This document shows positions 18,323-25,698 of a DNA stretch of 64,000 bases, one piece after another. A program made the translations under genes and the position numbers. The stretch is from Streptomyces sp. NBC_01478 (GTDB lineage Bacteria > Actinomycetota > Actinomycetes > Streptomycetales > Streptomycetaceae), in NCBI RefSeq assembly GCF_036227225.1, contig NZ_CP109444.1:10955501-11019500 (forward strand), written 5' to 3'. Position 1 is the first letter of the stretch; each line of letters begins with the position of its first letter. The notes under the pieces are model-generated. The model ran no database searches. It was not told where the DNA came from and saw only the letters and a program-made list of their open reading frames with translations.

Positions 18323-19641
18323 GCCGGGTGCTTCTCCATGAGGTCGGGGGCGGTCGAGGTGAGGTGGAGGAGGGCGCTGACGGTCCAGCCACCACGGGAG
18401 TTGGGGCCCGCGGCGACCTGTCCGCCGTAGAGCGCGGCCCGCTCGCGCATGCCGACCAGGCCCTTGCCCGGTTCGTCGGTGCCGGCCGCCTGCCGCGGGC
18501 CGGTGTCCTCGACGGTGATGTGCACGGCCTCCGCGTCGGCCGTGACCGTGACCTCGACGGTCGTGTCCGGTGCCGCGTGCTTGAGCGTGTTGGTGAGGGC
18601 TTCCTGCACGATGCGGTAGACGGCGAGCTGAAGCCCCTGGGGGAGACAGGCGAGCCGGCCCTCCAGACGCAGGGCGGCGGCGGGGCCCGCCGACCGGACC
18701 CGCTCCATCAGGGCGCCCAGATCGGCCAGGCCGGGCTGGGGCGCGAGCGGAGTCTCGCCGGGCTCGTCCTCGTCCTCGTGGATGACGGCGAGCAGCCTGC
18801 GCAGTTCGGCCAGCGCGCCGCGCCCGCTCTCGGCGATGATCCGCAGCGTGTCCGCGCCCCGCTTCGGCTTGGTCTCGGCGAGCCCGGCGGCACCGCCCGC
18901 GAGGCCGACGATCACGGCGAGGGTGTGGCCGAGGATGTCGTGCATCTCCCGTGCCACGCGGGCGCGTTCGGTCGCCGCGGCCAACTGGGCGCGCTGGTCG
19001 CGCTCCAACTCCAGCCGTACGGCGTGTTCCTGGAGCGCTTCGATGTAGGCGTTCACCAGTTTTCCGGCCAGCCCCAGCGCGGCCATCGACAGGATGGCGA
19101 CCACGGCCAGGAACGCCAGCACCGGGGTGCTGGCCGCGGCGCGCGACATGTTGGCGCTGTTGAAGAAGAGGATCGACACGAAAGTCTGCGTGAGGTTGTA
19201 GGCGACGGCGACGGCCAGTTGGCCGGGAGCCCCGAAGCGCCCCAGGTTGAGCAGCGCCACCAACTGGGTGGCGCTCGAACCCGAGTCCACCCCCAGGGCC
19301 AGCGACACCTCGGAGAGGACGACCAGGACGGCGAACACCAGCCCGGGCCGCTGCTTCCGCCACAGCAACGGCACGGTGTACCCCGCCGTGATCGCCAGCG
19401 TCAGCACGAACGCGGGGGCGGAGTCGTGGGCACCGCGTACCAGCGCCGGAACACCGCCGAGAGCGTAAAAGGCGGGCACCCCCCACAACCTGACCCGCGG
19501 ATGGGCCACATCGGCCGCCCGCACCCGCCCCAGCCAGGCGAGCAGCCGGACGACCGAGCGGTACTCGGAGTCGCCCAGGCGAGTCCGTCCCATCAGGTTC
19601 TCGGGCTTGAGCGGCCGATCCGTCGTCGGCGGTGCGGTCAC
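18319..19641 (-). CDS. sensor histidine kinase (HisKA_3 / NarX-LiaS-DesK type)
   Basis: 440-residue membrane sensor with four to six N-terminal hydrophobic segments (residues ~50-190). The dimerisation/phospho-acceptor motif REMHDILGHT carries His234. The HATPase_c domain has IVQEALTNTLKHA (N box), VEDTGPRQAAG and KGLVGMRERAALYGG (G boxes). The GTG start at 19641 has ATGGAGGG upstream. The short extracytoplasmic loops suggest it senses the membrane itself, as in cell-envelope stress systems. It pairs with the overlapping response regulator and follows an MMPL exporter. Confidence 0.92.
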   Translation of the reverse strand: MTAPPTTDRPLKPENLMGRTRLGDSEYRSVVRLLAWLGRVRAADVAHPRVRLWGVPAFYALGGVPALVRGAHDSAPAFVLTLAITAGYTVPLLWRKQRPGLVFAVLVVLSEVSLALGVDSGSSATQLVALLNLGRFGAPGQLAVAVAYNLTQTFVSILFFNSANMSRAAASTPVLAFLAVVAILSMAALGLAGKLVNAYIEALQEHAVRLELERDQRAQLAAATERARVAREMHDILGHTLAVIVGLAGGAAGLAETKPKRGADTLRIIAESGRGALAELRRLLAVIHEDEDEPGETPLAPQPGLADLGALMERVRSAGPAAALRLEGRLACLPQGLQLAVYRIVQEALTNTLKHAAPDTTVEVTVTADAEAVHITVEDTGPRQAAGTDEPGKGLVGMRERAALYGGQVAAGPNSRGGWTVSALLHLTSTAPDLMEKHPA

Positions 19642-19781
19642 GGGACACCCTCCATGGTGCAGGCGGGCCGCCCGCCGGTCCCGGGGGGAAGGGGACCGAC
19701 GGGCGGGGACGGTGTGGTCGACAGAGGCGGGAGCCGTACGGTCGTGGTCCGCGCCCTGGTGTGGATCGTACGGCGGCTGCC

Positions 19782-22016
19782 TCAGCTCTTGCCGGTGGTG
19801 ACGGGCGACACGGGCGCGTGCTCCCCCTTGCCGGACTCGTCCGGGGTCTCGGCCAGCAGGTGGCGCAGGCGTTCACCTTCCACGTCGACGTTGGGCAGCG
19901 CCCGGTCCAGCCGGCCGGGCAGCGCCCAGGCGCGGCGGCCGAGCAGGGTCATGACCGCGGGCACGATCGTCATACGGACGACGAAGGCGTCGAAGAGGAC
20001 CGCGGAGGCGAGGCCCAGGCCGATCGACTTGATGAGCGCCACGTCGTCCAGCAGGAACCCGGCGAACACGGAGATCATGATGACCGCGGCGGCCGTGACC
20101 ACCCGGGCGCTGTACCGGAAGCCCGCGATCACCGCTTCCGTGGGCTCGGCCCCGTGGACGTACGCCTCACGCATCCGGGTCACCAGGAACACCTCGTAGT
20201 CCATGGCGAGTCCGAACACCACGCCGATCATGAAGATCGGCAGGACGCTCACGATCGGCGAGGTCTGGTCGACGCCGAACAGGTCCGCCAGCCAGCCCCA
20301 CTGGAACACCGCGACCACGACACCGAGCGTGGCGAGCACGCTGAGCAGGAAGCCGAGGGCGGCCTTGAGGGGGACCAGGATCGAGCGGAAGACGAGGAGC
20401 AGCAGGACCAGGGCCAGGCCGACGACCACACCCAGGTAGGGGATCAGAGCGCCGCTGAGCTTGTTGGACACGTCGATGTTCAGCGCGGTGGTGCCGGTGA
20501 CCATCAGTTCGGCGCCGGTGTCGGACTTCAGCGCCGGGCCCCGGTCGCGGATCTCGGAGACCAGGTCGACGGTGGCCTGGCTGCTGGGGGAGCTCTTCGG
20601 TACGACGGAGATCAGGGCCACGTCGCCGTTCTGGTTGAACACGGCGGGGCGTACGGCGGCGACGTCGGACAACTTGCCGAGCTGGGCGACCGCGTCCTGC
20701 GCGGCGGTCTTGGCGGCGCTGCCGCTCGGGCCGTCGATGACCACGGTCAGCGGGCCGTTGTAGCCGTCGCCGAAACCCTTGGTGATCGTGTCGTAGGCGA
20801 TGCGCTCGCTGGTGCCCGGCGAGGACGTGCTGTCGTCGGGCAGGGCCAGGCGCATCGACAGCGCGGGGATGGCCAGGACACCGAGCCCGACGACCGAGAC
20901 GACCAGCATCTTCAACGGGTTGCGGGTCACGAACCGGGCCCAGCGCACGCCCGTCGTCTCGCCCTCGCCGCGCTCCTGGATCGCGCGCATCCGGCGGCTG
21001 GTGAACCGGCTGCCCATGATCCGCATCCCGGCGAAGCCGAGGACGGCGGGCAGCAGGGTCAGCGCGATCAGTACCGCGACGACGACCGCGAAGGCGGCGC
21101 CCAGCCCCATCGTGGTCAGCATGCTGATGCCGATGATGCTCAGACCGGCCAGGGCGATGACGACGGTGAGACCGGCGAACACCACCGCGGAACCGGCGGT
21201 GCCCAGCGCGCGGCCCGCGGCCTCCTCCGGTTCATGGCCGTCCCGGATCTCGCTGCGGTACCGGGAGACGATGAACAGGGCGTAGTCGATGGCCACCGCC
21301 AGGCCCAGCATCAGCGCCAGCGTCGAGGCGGCCGAGCTGAGGTCGAAGAACGCGCTCGCGACCGTGATGGCGGCGACCGCCGTCCCGACCCCGAAGATCG
21401 CCGTCAGCAGCGGCAGCCCCGCCGCGAGCAGCGACCCGAACGTGATGACGAGCGCCACGGCCGCGATCAGCAGACCGAGCAACTCGGCGCTGCTGCTGCC
21501 CGCCTTCTCCTGTACGGCGTTGCCGCCCAGGCTGACCGCGAGGCCGGCCTTCTCGCCCTTGTCGGTCACGGAGTGCAGCGCGTCGCGCGCCGCGTCGGAG
21601 ACGTCGGGCTGGCCGACCTTGTAGGTGACCTGGGCATACGTGATGGTGCCGGACTTGCTGATCAGGCCGCTCTGGTACGGGTCGGAGACGTTCGCGACCT
21701 GGGGCGCCTTCTTGAGATCGGCGATCAGCGACTGGACCTCGGTCCTGTCGGCGCCGGAGGACAGCGTGTGCCCCTTGGGCGCTTCGAACACCACGCGCGC
21801 GGTCGCGCCGGAGGCCGACGCCTGCGGGAACTCCTTCTCCAGCAGGTCGATCGCCTTCTGCGACTGCGTGCCGGGGAGGGTGAAGCTGTCGGACGTGCTC
21901 GTCGAGACATTCATGGCACCGATGCCGACGACCGCCAAGGCGGCGATCCACAGCATCAGGACGAGCCGTCGCCGCCGGAACGAGAACCGGCCCAGCCGGT
22001 AGAGGAAGGTGGCCAT
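19782..22016 (-). CDS. MMPL family RND transporter
   Basis: 744-residue membrane protein with the MMPL layout: TM1 (LVLMLWIAALAVVGIGAMNV), a large periplasmic domain (residues ~35-175), a five-TM bundle, a cytoplasmic loop rich in Arg, then a second repeat with TM7, periplasmic domain and TM8-12. Motifs VAIDYALFIVSRYR and GLAMDYEVFLVTRMREAY are the paired GxxxDY signatures that carry proton-relay residues. Family members export lipids, siderophores or drugs. The kinase/regulator pair lies 140 bp downstream on the same strand, and an 18-bp inverted repeat lies upstream of its start. Confidence 0.93.
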   Translation of the reverse strand: MATFLYRLGRFSFRRRRLVLMLWIAALAVVGIGAMNVSTSTSDSFTLPGTQSQKAIDLLEKEFPQASASGATARVVFEAPKGHTLSSGADRTEVQSLIADLKKAPQVANVSDPYQSGLISKSGTITYAQVTYKVGQPDVSDAARDALHSVTDKGEKAGLAVSLGGNAVQEKAGSSSAELLGLLIAAVALVITFGSLLAAGLPLLTAIFGVGTAVAAITVASAFFDLSSAASTLALMLGLAVAIDYALFIVSRYRSEIRDGHEPEEAAGRALGTAGSAVVFAGLTVVIALAGLSIIGISMLTTMGLGAAFAVVVAVLIALTLLPAVLGFAGMRIMGSRFTSRRMRAIQERGEGETTGVRWARFVTRNPLKMLVVSVVGLGVLAIPALSMRLALPDDSTSSPGTSERIAYDTITKGFGDGYNGPLTVVIDGPSGSAAKTAAQDAVAQLGKLSDVAAVRPAVFNQNGDVALISVVPKSSPSSQATVDLVSEIRDRGPALKSDTGAELMVTGTTALNIDVSNKLSGALIPYLGVVVGLALVLLLLVFRSILVPLKAALGFLLSVLATLGVVVAVFQWGWLADLFGVDQTSPIVSVLPIFMIGVVFGLAMDYEVFLVTRMREAYVHGAEPTEAVIAGFRYSARVVTAAAVIMISVFAGFLLDDVALIKSIGLGLASAVLFDAFVVRMTIVPAVMTLLGRRAWALPGRLDRALPNVDVEGERLRHLLAETPDESGKGEHAPVSPVTTGKS

Positions 22017-22132
22017 GGGGTACTCCCACCAGGTTCGATAGAAAGTGGAGGGCCTGCGCGACCCACGCCTTCACGCTAAGAGCGGCTTTCCTCGCATCCG
22101 CAGCACCGGGGAAGTGAAAACGGCCGGGGTGA

Positions 22133-22150
22133 CTAGTACCGGGGTACTAG
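22133..22150. promoter_or_regulatory. inverted repeat CTAGTACC-GG-GGTACTAG
   Basis: Perfect 8-bp arms with a 2-bp spacer, in the 273-bp divergent region between the MMPL gene (start 22016) and the Ser/Thr kinase gene (start 22290). Its position 117 bp upstream of the exporter suits binding by the encoded LuxR-type response regulator, which is an inference. Confidence 0.6.
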
Positions 22151-22289
22151 ACCCTCTCCACCCTCCAGAGCAGAGGGCCCCGCCCTCCAGTGCGGAAGGG
22201 CGCCGTGATCCTCCCCATACGAATCCGGAACAAGAGCCGGTTATGGTGACCAGGCGAATCGAACAGGGACAGAACCGGCGGAGGACACC

Positions 22290-23792
22290 GTGTCGGACGA
22301 AGGGCGTCGCATCGCCGGGCGCTACCGGCTGACCGAGCAGATCGGCCGGGGCGGCATGGGCACCGTCTGGCGGGCCGACGACGAGGTGCTCGGCCGCCAG
22401 GTCGCGATCAAGCGGCTCCACGACCGGCCGGAACTCTCCGCCGACGAACTCGCCACGCTCTACGAGCGCACCCGCCGCGAGGCCCGCAGCGCCGCCCGCA
22501 TCGCGCACCCGAACGTGATCGTCGTCCATGACGTCGTCGACGACGAAGGACGCCCCTGCATCGTCATGGAGTACGTCCCGGGCCCCACGCTCGCCGAACT
22601 CCTCAAGGACGGCCGCACCCTCCCGTACCAGGAGGCGGCCCGGTTCGGCCTGGACATGGTCGCCGCCCTGCGCGCGGCCCACGCCGCCGGCGTCCTGCAC
22701 CGCGACGTCAAGCCCGGCAACGTCCTGCTCGGCGCAGGCGACCGGATCGTCCTCACCGACTTCGGCATCGCCATGACGGACGGGACATCGACCCTGACGA
22801 AGACCGGTGAGATGGTCGGCTCCGTCCACTACATGGCCCCGGAGCGGATCCGCGGGCTCACCCCCGGAACCGCCTCCGACCTGTGGGCCCTGGGCGCCAC
22901 GCTCTACCAGGCCGTCGAGGGACGTCCGCCCTTCCGCCGGGCCACCGCGATGGAGACCGCGTACGCCATCGCCGTGGACCCGCTGGAACCCATGAAGCAG
23001 GCCGGACCGCTGGAGCCGATCGTCGAGGCGCTCCTGAGCAAGGAACCCGAGGAACGACCGACGGCGGAACAGACGGAACGGGCCCTCCAGACCGCGTGGT
23101 GGGGCGAGTCGACGGCCGAACTGCCCCCGGCCCCCGGCGAGTTGACCGCCGCAACCCCTGGGCCCAAGCCGGCGGGAGACTCGGGCCGGGGGCGGCGGCG
23201 GGGCCGTAAGAGGCTTCTCCTCGGAGGGATCGCCGTCGCGGTGGCCGCGGCCGTGGCGGCCACGGCGTTCGTGCTGCACACGACGTCGACGTCCGCACCC
23301 GGGAACGCTGCGAGCCCGCCCACGACCACGGCCTCCGCGTCCCCCCTGCCGGAGGGCTATCACCTCGTACGGGACCGGCAACTCGGCGTCTCCTTCCCGG
23401 TGCCGGACGGCTGGAAGGCCGGCAAACGGACGGCGGAGCAGATCACCTACACCGACGGGACGGGCCTGGCCGGGCTCACCATCGGCGTCGTCGACCCCGC
23501 GGGACCCAACCCCAGCACGCACTTCGCGGACATCGAGGCCAACACCAAGGTCAACTACCCCACGTACCGCAGGCTCCGCATGCAGCAGACCACCTTCCGC
23601 CAACAGCCCGCCGCCATCTGGGAGTTCACCTTCCAGGGCCGGGTCCGGATGTTCCGCGCCATCAACCTCGGCTTCGGCCGGGAGGGCGACCGCGAGTACG
23701 ACATCTACCTCTCGGCGCCGGACGCGAAGTGGGACACCTACCGTCCCGTCTTCGACACGGCCAGGGACGGCTTCGTGACGAGCGCCTCGTAA
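22290..23792 (+). CDS. eukaryotic-type serine/threonine protein kinase with a C-terminal extracytoplasmic domain
   Basis: 500 residues. The kinase domain (about 10-270) has glycine loop IGRGGMGTVW, Lys in VAIKRL, catalytic loop LHRDVKPGNV, DFG in LTDFGIA, and SVHYMAPE. An Arg-rich juxtamembrane stretch precedes one TM helix (about residues 311-330, GIAVAVAAAVAATAFVL); a Thr/Ser/Pro linker and a ~140-residue outside domain end the protein (LGVSFPVPDGWKAG, QQPAAIWEFTFQG). There are no PASTA repeats; the outer domain resembles the PsbP/lipoprotein-like tails seen on other actinobacterial kinases. The GTG start has GGAGG 7 nt upstream. It is divergent from the MMPL gene. Confidence 0.92.
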   Translation: MSDEGRRIAGRYRLTEQIGRGGMGTVWRADDEVLGRQVAIKRLHDRPELSADELATLYERTRREARSAARIAHPNVIVVHDVVDDEGRPCIVMEYVPGPTLAELLKDGRTLPYQEAARFGLDMVAALRAAHAAGVLHRDVKPGNVLLGAGDRIVLTDFGIAMTDGTSTLTKTGEMVGSVHYMAPERIRGLTPGTASDLWALGATLYQAVEGRPPFRRATAMETAYAIAVDPLEPMKQAGPLEPIVEALLSKEPEERPTAEQTERALQTAWWGESTAELPPAPGELTAATPGPKPAGDSGRGRRRGRKRLLLGGIAVAVAAAVAATAFVLHTTSTSAPGNAASPPTTTASASPLPEGYHLVRDRQLGVSFPVPDGWKAGKRTAEQITYTDGTGLAGLTIGVVDPAGPNPSTHFADIEANTKVNYPTYRRLRMQQTTFRQQPAAIWEFTFQGRVRMFRAINLGFGREGDREYDIYLSAPDAKWDTYRPVFDTARDGFVTSAS

Positions 23793-23801
23793 CTCGCGCG
23801 C

Positions 23802-24695
23802 TCACGCCGGGTGTTCGGCGCAGAGGCAGCCGACTCCCTTGTCGATCCAGTCCGGTTCGGCCCACTCGGGATGCCGCTCGACCATGAGTGCCCGGACCTC
23901 CTCGACGATCGTCTCCTCGCTCATCGCCGAGTCGCGCCGCACCCACGTCTCGTCCCGCAGCAGCCGGAGATAGTCGCGGACGTCCGCGAGCAACTCCGGC
24001 CCGCCGACGGCCCCGTGGCCCGGCACCACGACCCGCGCCCCCTCGCCCGCGAGCCGCTCCATGACCGCGAGCCAGCGCGTGCCGGAGACATCCGTGTCGT
24101 ACGGCGGGAACCACGGGAAGATGGCGAACTGTCCCGCCTCCACCAGGTCCCCCGTGAACAGTACGTCCGCGTCCGGCACCCGCACGACCTGGTCGCCCCT
24201 GCTGTGCGCCCGGCCGGTGGCCCTCAACTGCACGACCCGGCCGCCCAGTTCGAGGTCGTACGCCTCGTCGTACACGAGGTCGGGCTCCGGCAGTACGACG
24301 CCTTCGAGCTGCCGGGCGACCGGCTCGCCGAGCCCCCGGAACATGTCGAGATAGCCCGGCCCCTTCACCTTCAGGTCCTCGGCCTGCGCGCGGTTCACGA
24401 GGAAGGTCGCCTCGCCCGCGAAGACCTGCGCCCCGAACGCGTGCTCCGGGTGGAAGTGGGTCGTCGTCACATACAGCCTGCGCCCCCGGGCGTACTCGGA
24501 CGCGAACTCCAGTACCTTCTCGGCGTTTTGGGGCCCCAATCCCGTCTCCACGACGAGCACCGCGTCCCGGCCCCCGATGACACCGATATTGGGCACCAAC
24601 GGCACCCGCCGGTCCGGTACGACCACCAAGTCCCGGTCCAGTTCCCGCACTTCGGCGATGTGCACGACGGGGTCGGGCAGCACACGGTCGGCCAT
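23802..24695 (-). CDS. MBL-fold metallo-hydrolase with HxHxEH motif
   Basis: 297-residue metallo-beta-lactamase-fold hydrolase. The metal motif reads THFHPEHAFG (H80, H82, E84, H85), with Glu where the classic HxHxDH has Asp; further ligands appear in GRAHSRGDQVV (His), VLFTGDLVE (Asp) and VVVPGHGAVGG (His). No signal peptide is seen, so it is cytosolic. It lies divergent from a LysR regulator across a 115-bp spacer with a LysR box, so its expression is probably controlled by that protein. Substrate unknown. Confidence 0.87.
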   Translation of the reverse strand: MADRVLPDPVVHIAEVRELDRDLVVVPDRRVPLVPNIGVIGGRDAVLVVETGLGPQNAEKVLEFASEYARGRRLYVTTTHFHPEHAFGAQVFAGEATFLVNRAQAEDLKVKGPGYLDMFRGLGEPVARQLEGVVLPEPDLVYDEAYDLELGGRVVQLRATGRAHSRGDQVVRVPDADVLFTGDLVEAGQFAIFPWFPPYDTDVSGTRWLAVMERLAGEGARVVVPGHGAVGGPELLADVRDYLRLLRDETWVRRDSAMSEETIVEEVRALMVERHPEWAEPDWIDKGVGCLCAEHPA

Positions 24696-24783
24696 GGTGA
24701 CTCCTCAGCAGTACGACGTTCTCGTCCGGCCACCACTCCACCGCCGGACCGAGTCCGGTGTCCAAGTCCGATCCTGTCCGGCC

Positions 24784-24800
24784 GATACCGCGTCGGTATC
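24784..24800. promoter_or_regulatory. LysR box GATACC-N5-GGTATC
   Basis: Perfect 6-bp inverted repeat containing a T-N11-A core (ATACCGCGTCGGTAT), located 10 bp before the LysR start and 88 bp before the divergent MBL-fold gene. This is the expected placement for an autoregulated, divergently acting LysR protein. Confidence 0.75.
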
Positions 24801-24810
24801 ATCGCCGGTC

Positions 24811-25698
24811 ATGGAGCTACGCACGCTGCGCTACTTCGTGGCGGTCGCCGAGGAACTCCACTTCGGCCGGGCCGCCGCGCGCCTGCGGATGACCCAGCCG
24901 CCGCTGAGCCGGGCGATCCGGCAACTGGAGACCGAACTGGGCTGCGCCCTGCTGCTCCGCTCGCCCACGGGGGTCGCCCTGACCCCGGCCGGCGCCCTGC
25001 TCCACGAGGAGGCGCGCGCCCTGCTGGCTCAGGCCGACCGGGTGCGGGCCCGGGTGAGTGACTTGGCCGGACCGGTCACCCTGACGGTGGGCACCCTCGC
25101 GGACAGCGCGGAGCAGTTCGGCACCCGGCTCGCCGCCGTCCACCGGGAGCACCACCCCGCCACCCGCATCGTCGTCCGCGAGTCGGACCTGACCGATCCG
25201 ACCGCCGGACTACGGGCCGGACTCGTCGACGTGGCGCTGACCAGGGCGCCCTTCGACGACACCGGCATCGCCACCCGGACCCTGCGCTCGGACCCCGTCG
25301 GCGTGGTCCTGCGCACGGACGACCCACTCGCCGGCCGCGAGGACCTGTGCCTGGCCGACCTCGCCGAGCGCCGCTGGTTCCGCTTCCCGGACGGCACGGA
25401 CCCGGTGTGGCAGGCCTACTGGACGGGCGCGGCCGACGACGGCAGCCGCCGTGACGGGCCCGTCGTACGGACGGCTCACGAGTGCCTCCAGTCCGTGCTG
25501 TGGAACGGCACCGTGGGGTTGATGCCGCTCGGGCACGCCCTGCCGGAGGGGCTGACGGTGGTGCCGTTGACCGACATGCCGCCCAGCCGATTCGTCATCG
25601 CCTGGCGCGCCGCCGACACCACTCCACTGATCCGGTCGTTCGTGCGGATCGCCGAGGCCGTGCACGGCACGACTACCGGGCCGGCGCCCGGCCGATGA
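24811..25698 (+). CDS. LysR family transcriptional regulator
   Basis: 295 residues. The winged HTH is at the N-terminus (LRYFVAVAEELHFGRAAARL, MTQPPLSRAIRQLE, PTGVALTPAGALL), and the substrate-binding LysR domain follows (VTLTVGTLADSAEQFGTRL, GLVDVALTRAPF). Start ATG 24811 places the HTH at residues 3-60 as usual. It is divergent from the MBL-fold hydrolase with the LysR box between. Its 3' end overlaps the convergent CoA-transferase gene by 26 bp. Confidence 0.92.
   Translation: MELRTLRYFVAVAEELHFGRAAARLRMTQPPLSRAIRQLETELGCALLLRSPTGVALTPAGALLHEEARALLAQADRVRARVSDLAGPVTLTVGTLADSAEQFGTRLAAVHREHHPATRIVVRESDLTDPTAGLRAGLVDVALTRAPFDDTGIATRTLRSDPVGVVLRTDDPLAGREDLCLADLAERRWFRFPDGTDPVWQAYWTGAADDGSRRDGPVVRTAHECLQSVLWNGTVGLMPLGHALPEGLTVVPLTDMPPSRFVIAWRAADTTPLIRSFVRIAEAVHGTTTGPAPGR

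Noticed and set aside
19632..22079. 815-codon open frame on the plus strand opposite the MMPL transporter
   Set aside because: Arg/Gln/His/Gly-rich low-complexity protein with no family features; the MMPL gene on the other strand has full motif support. Typical antisense frame of high-GC DNA.
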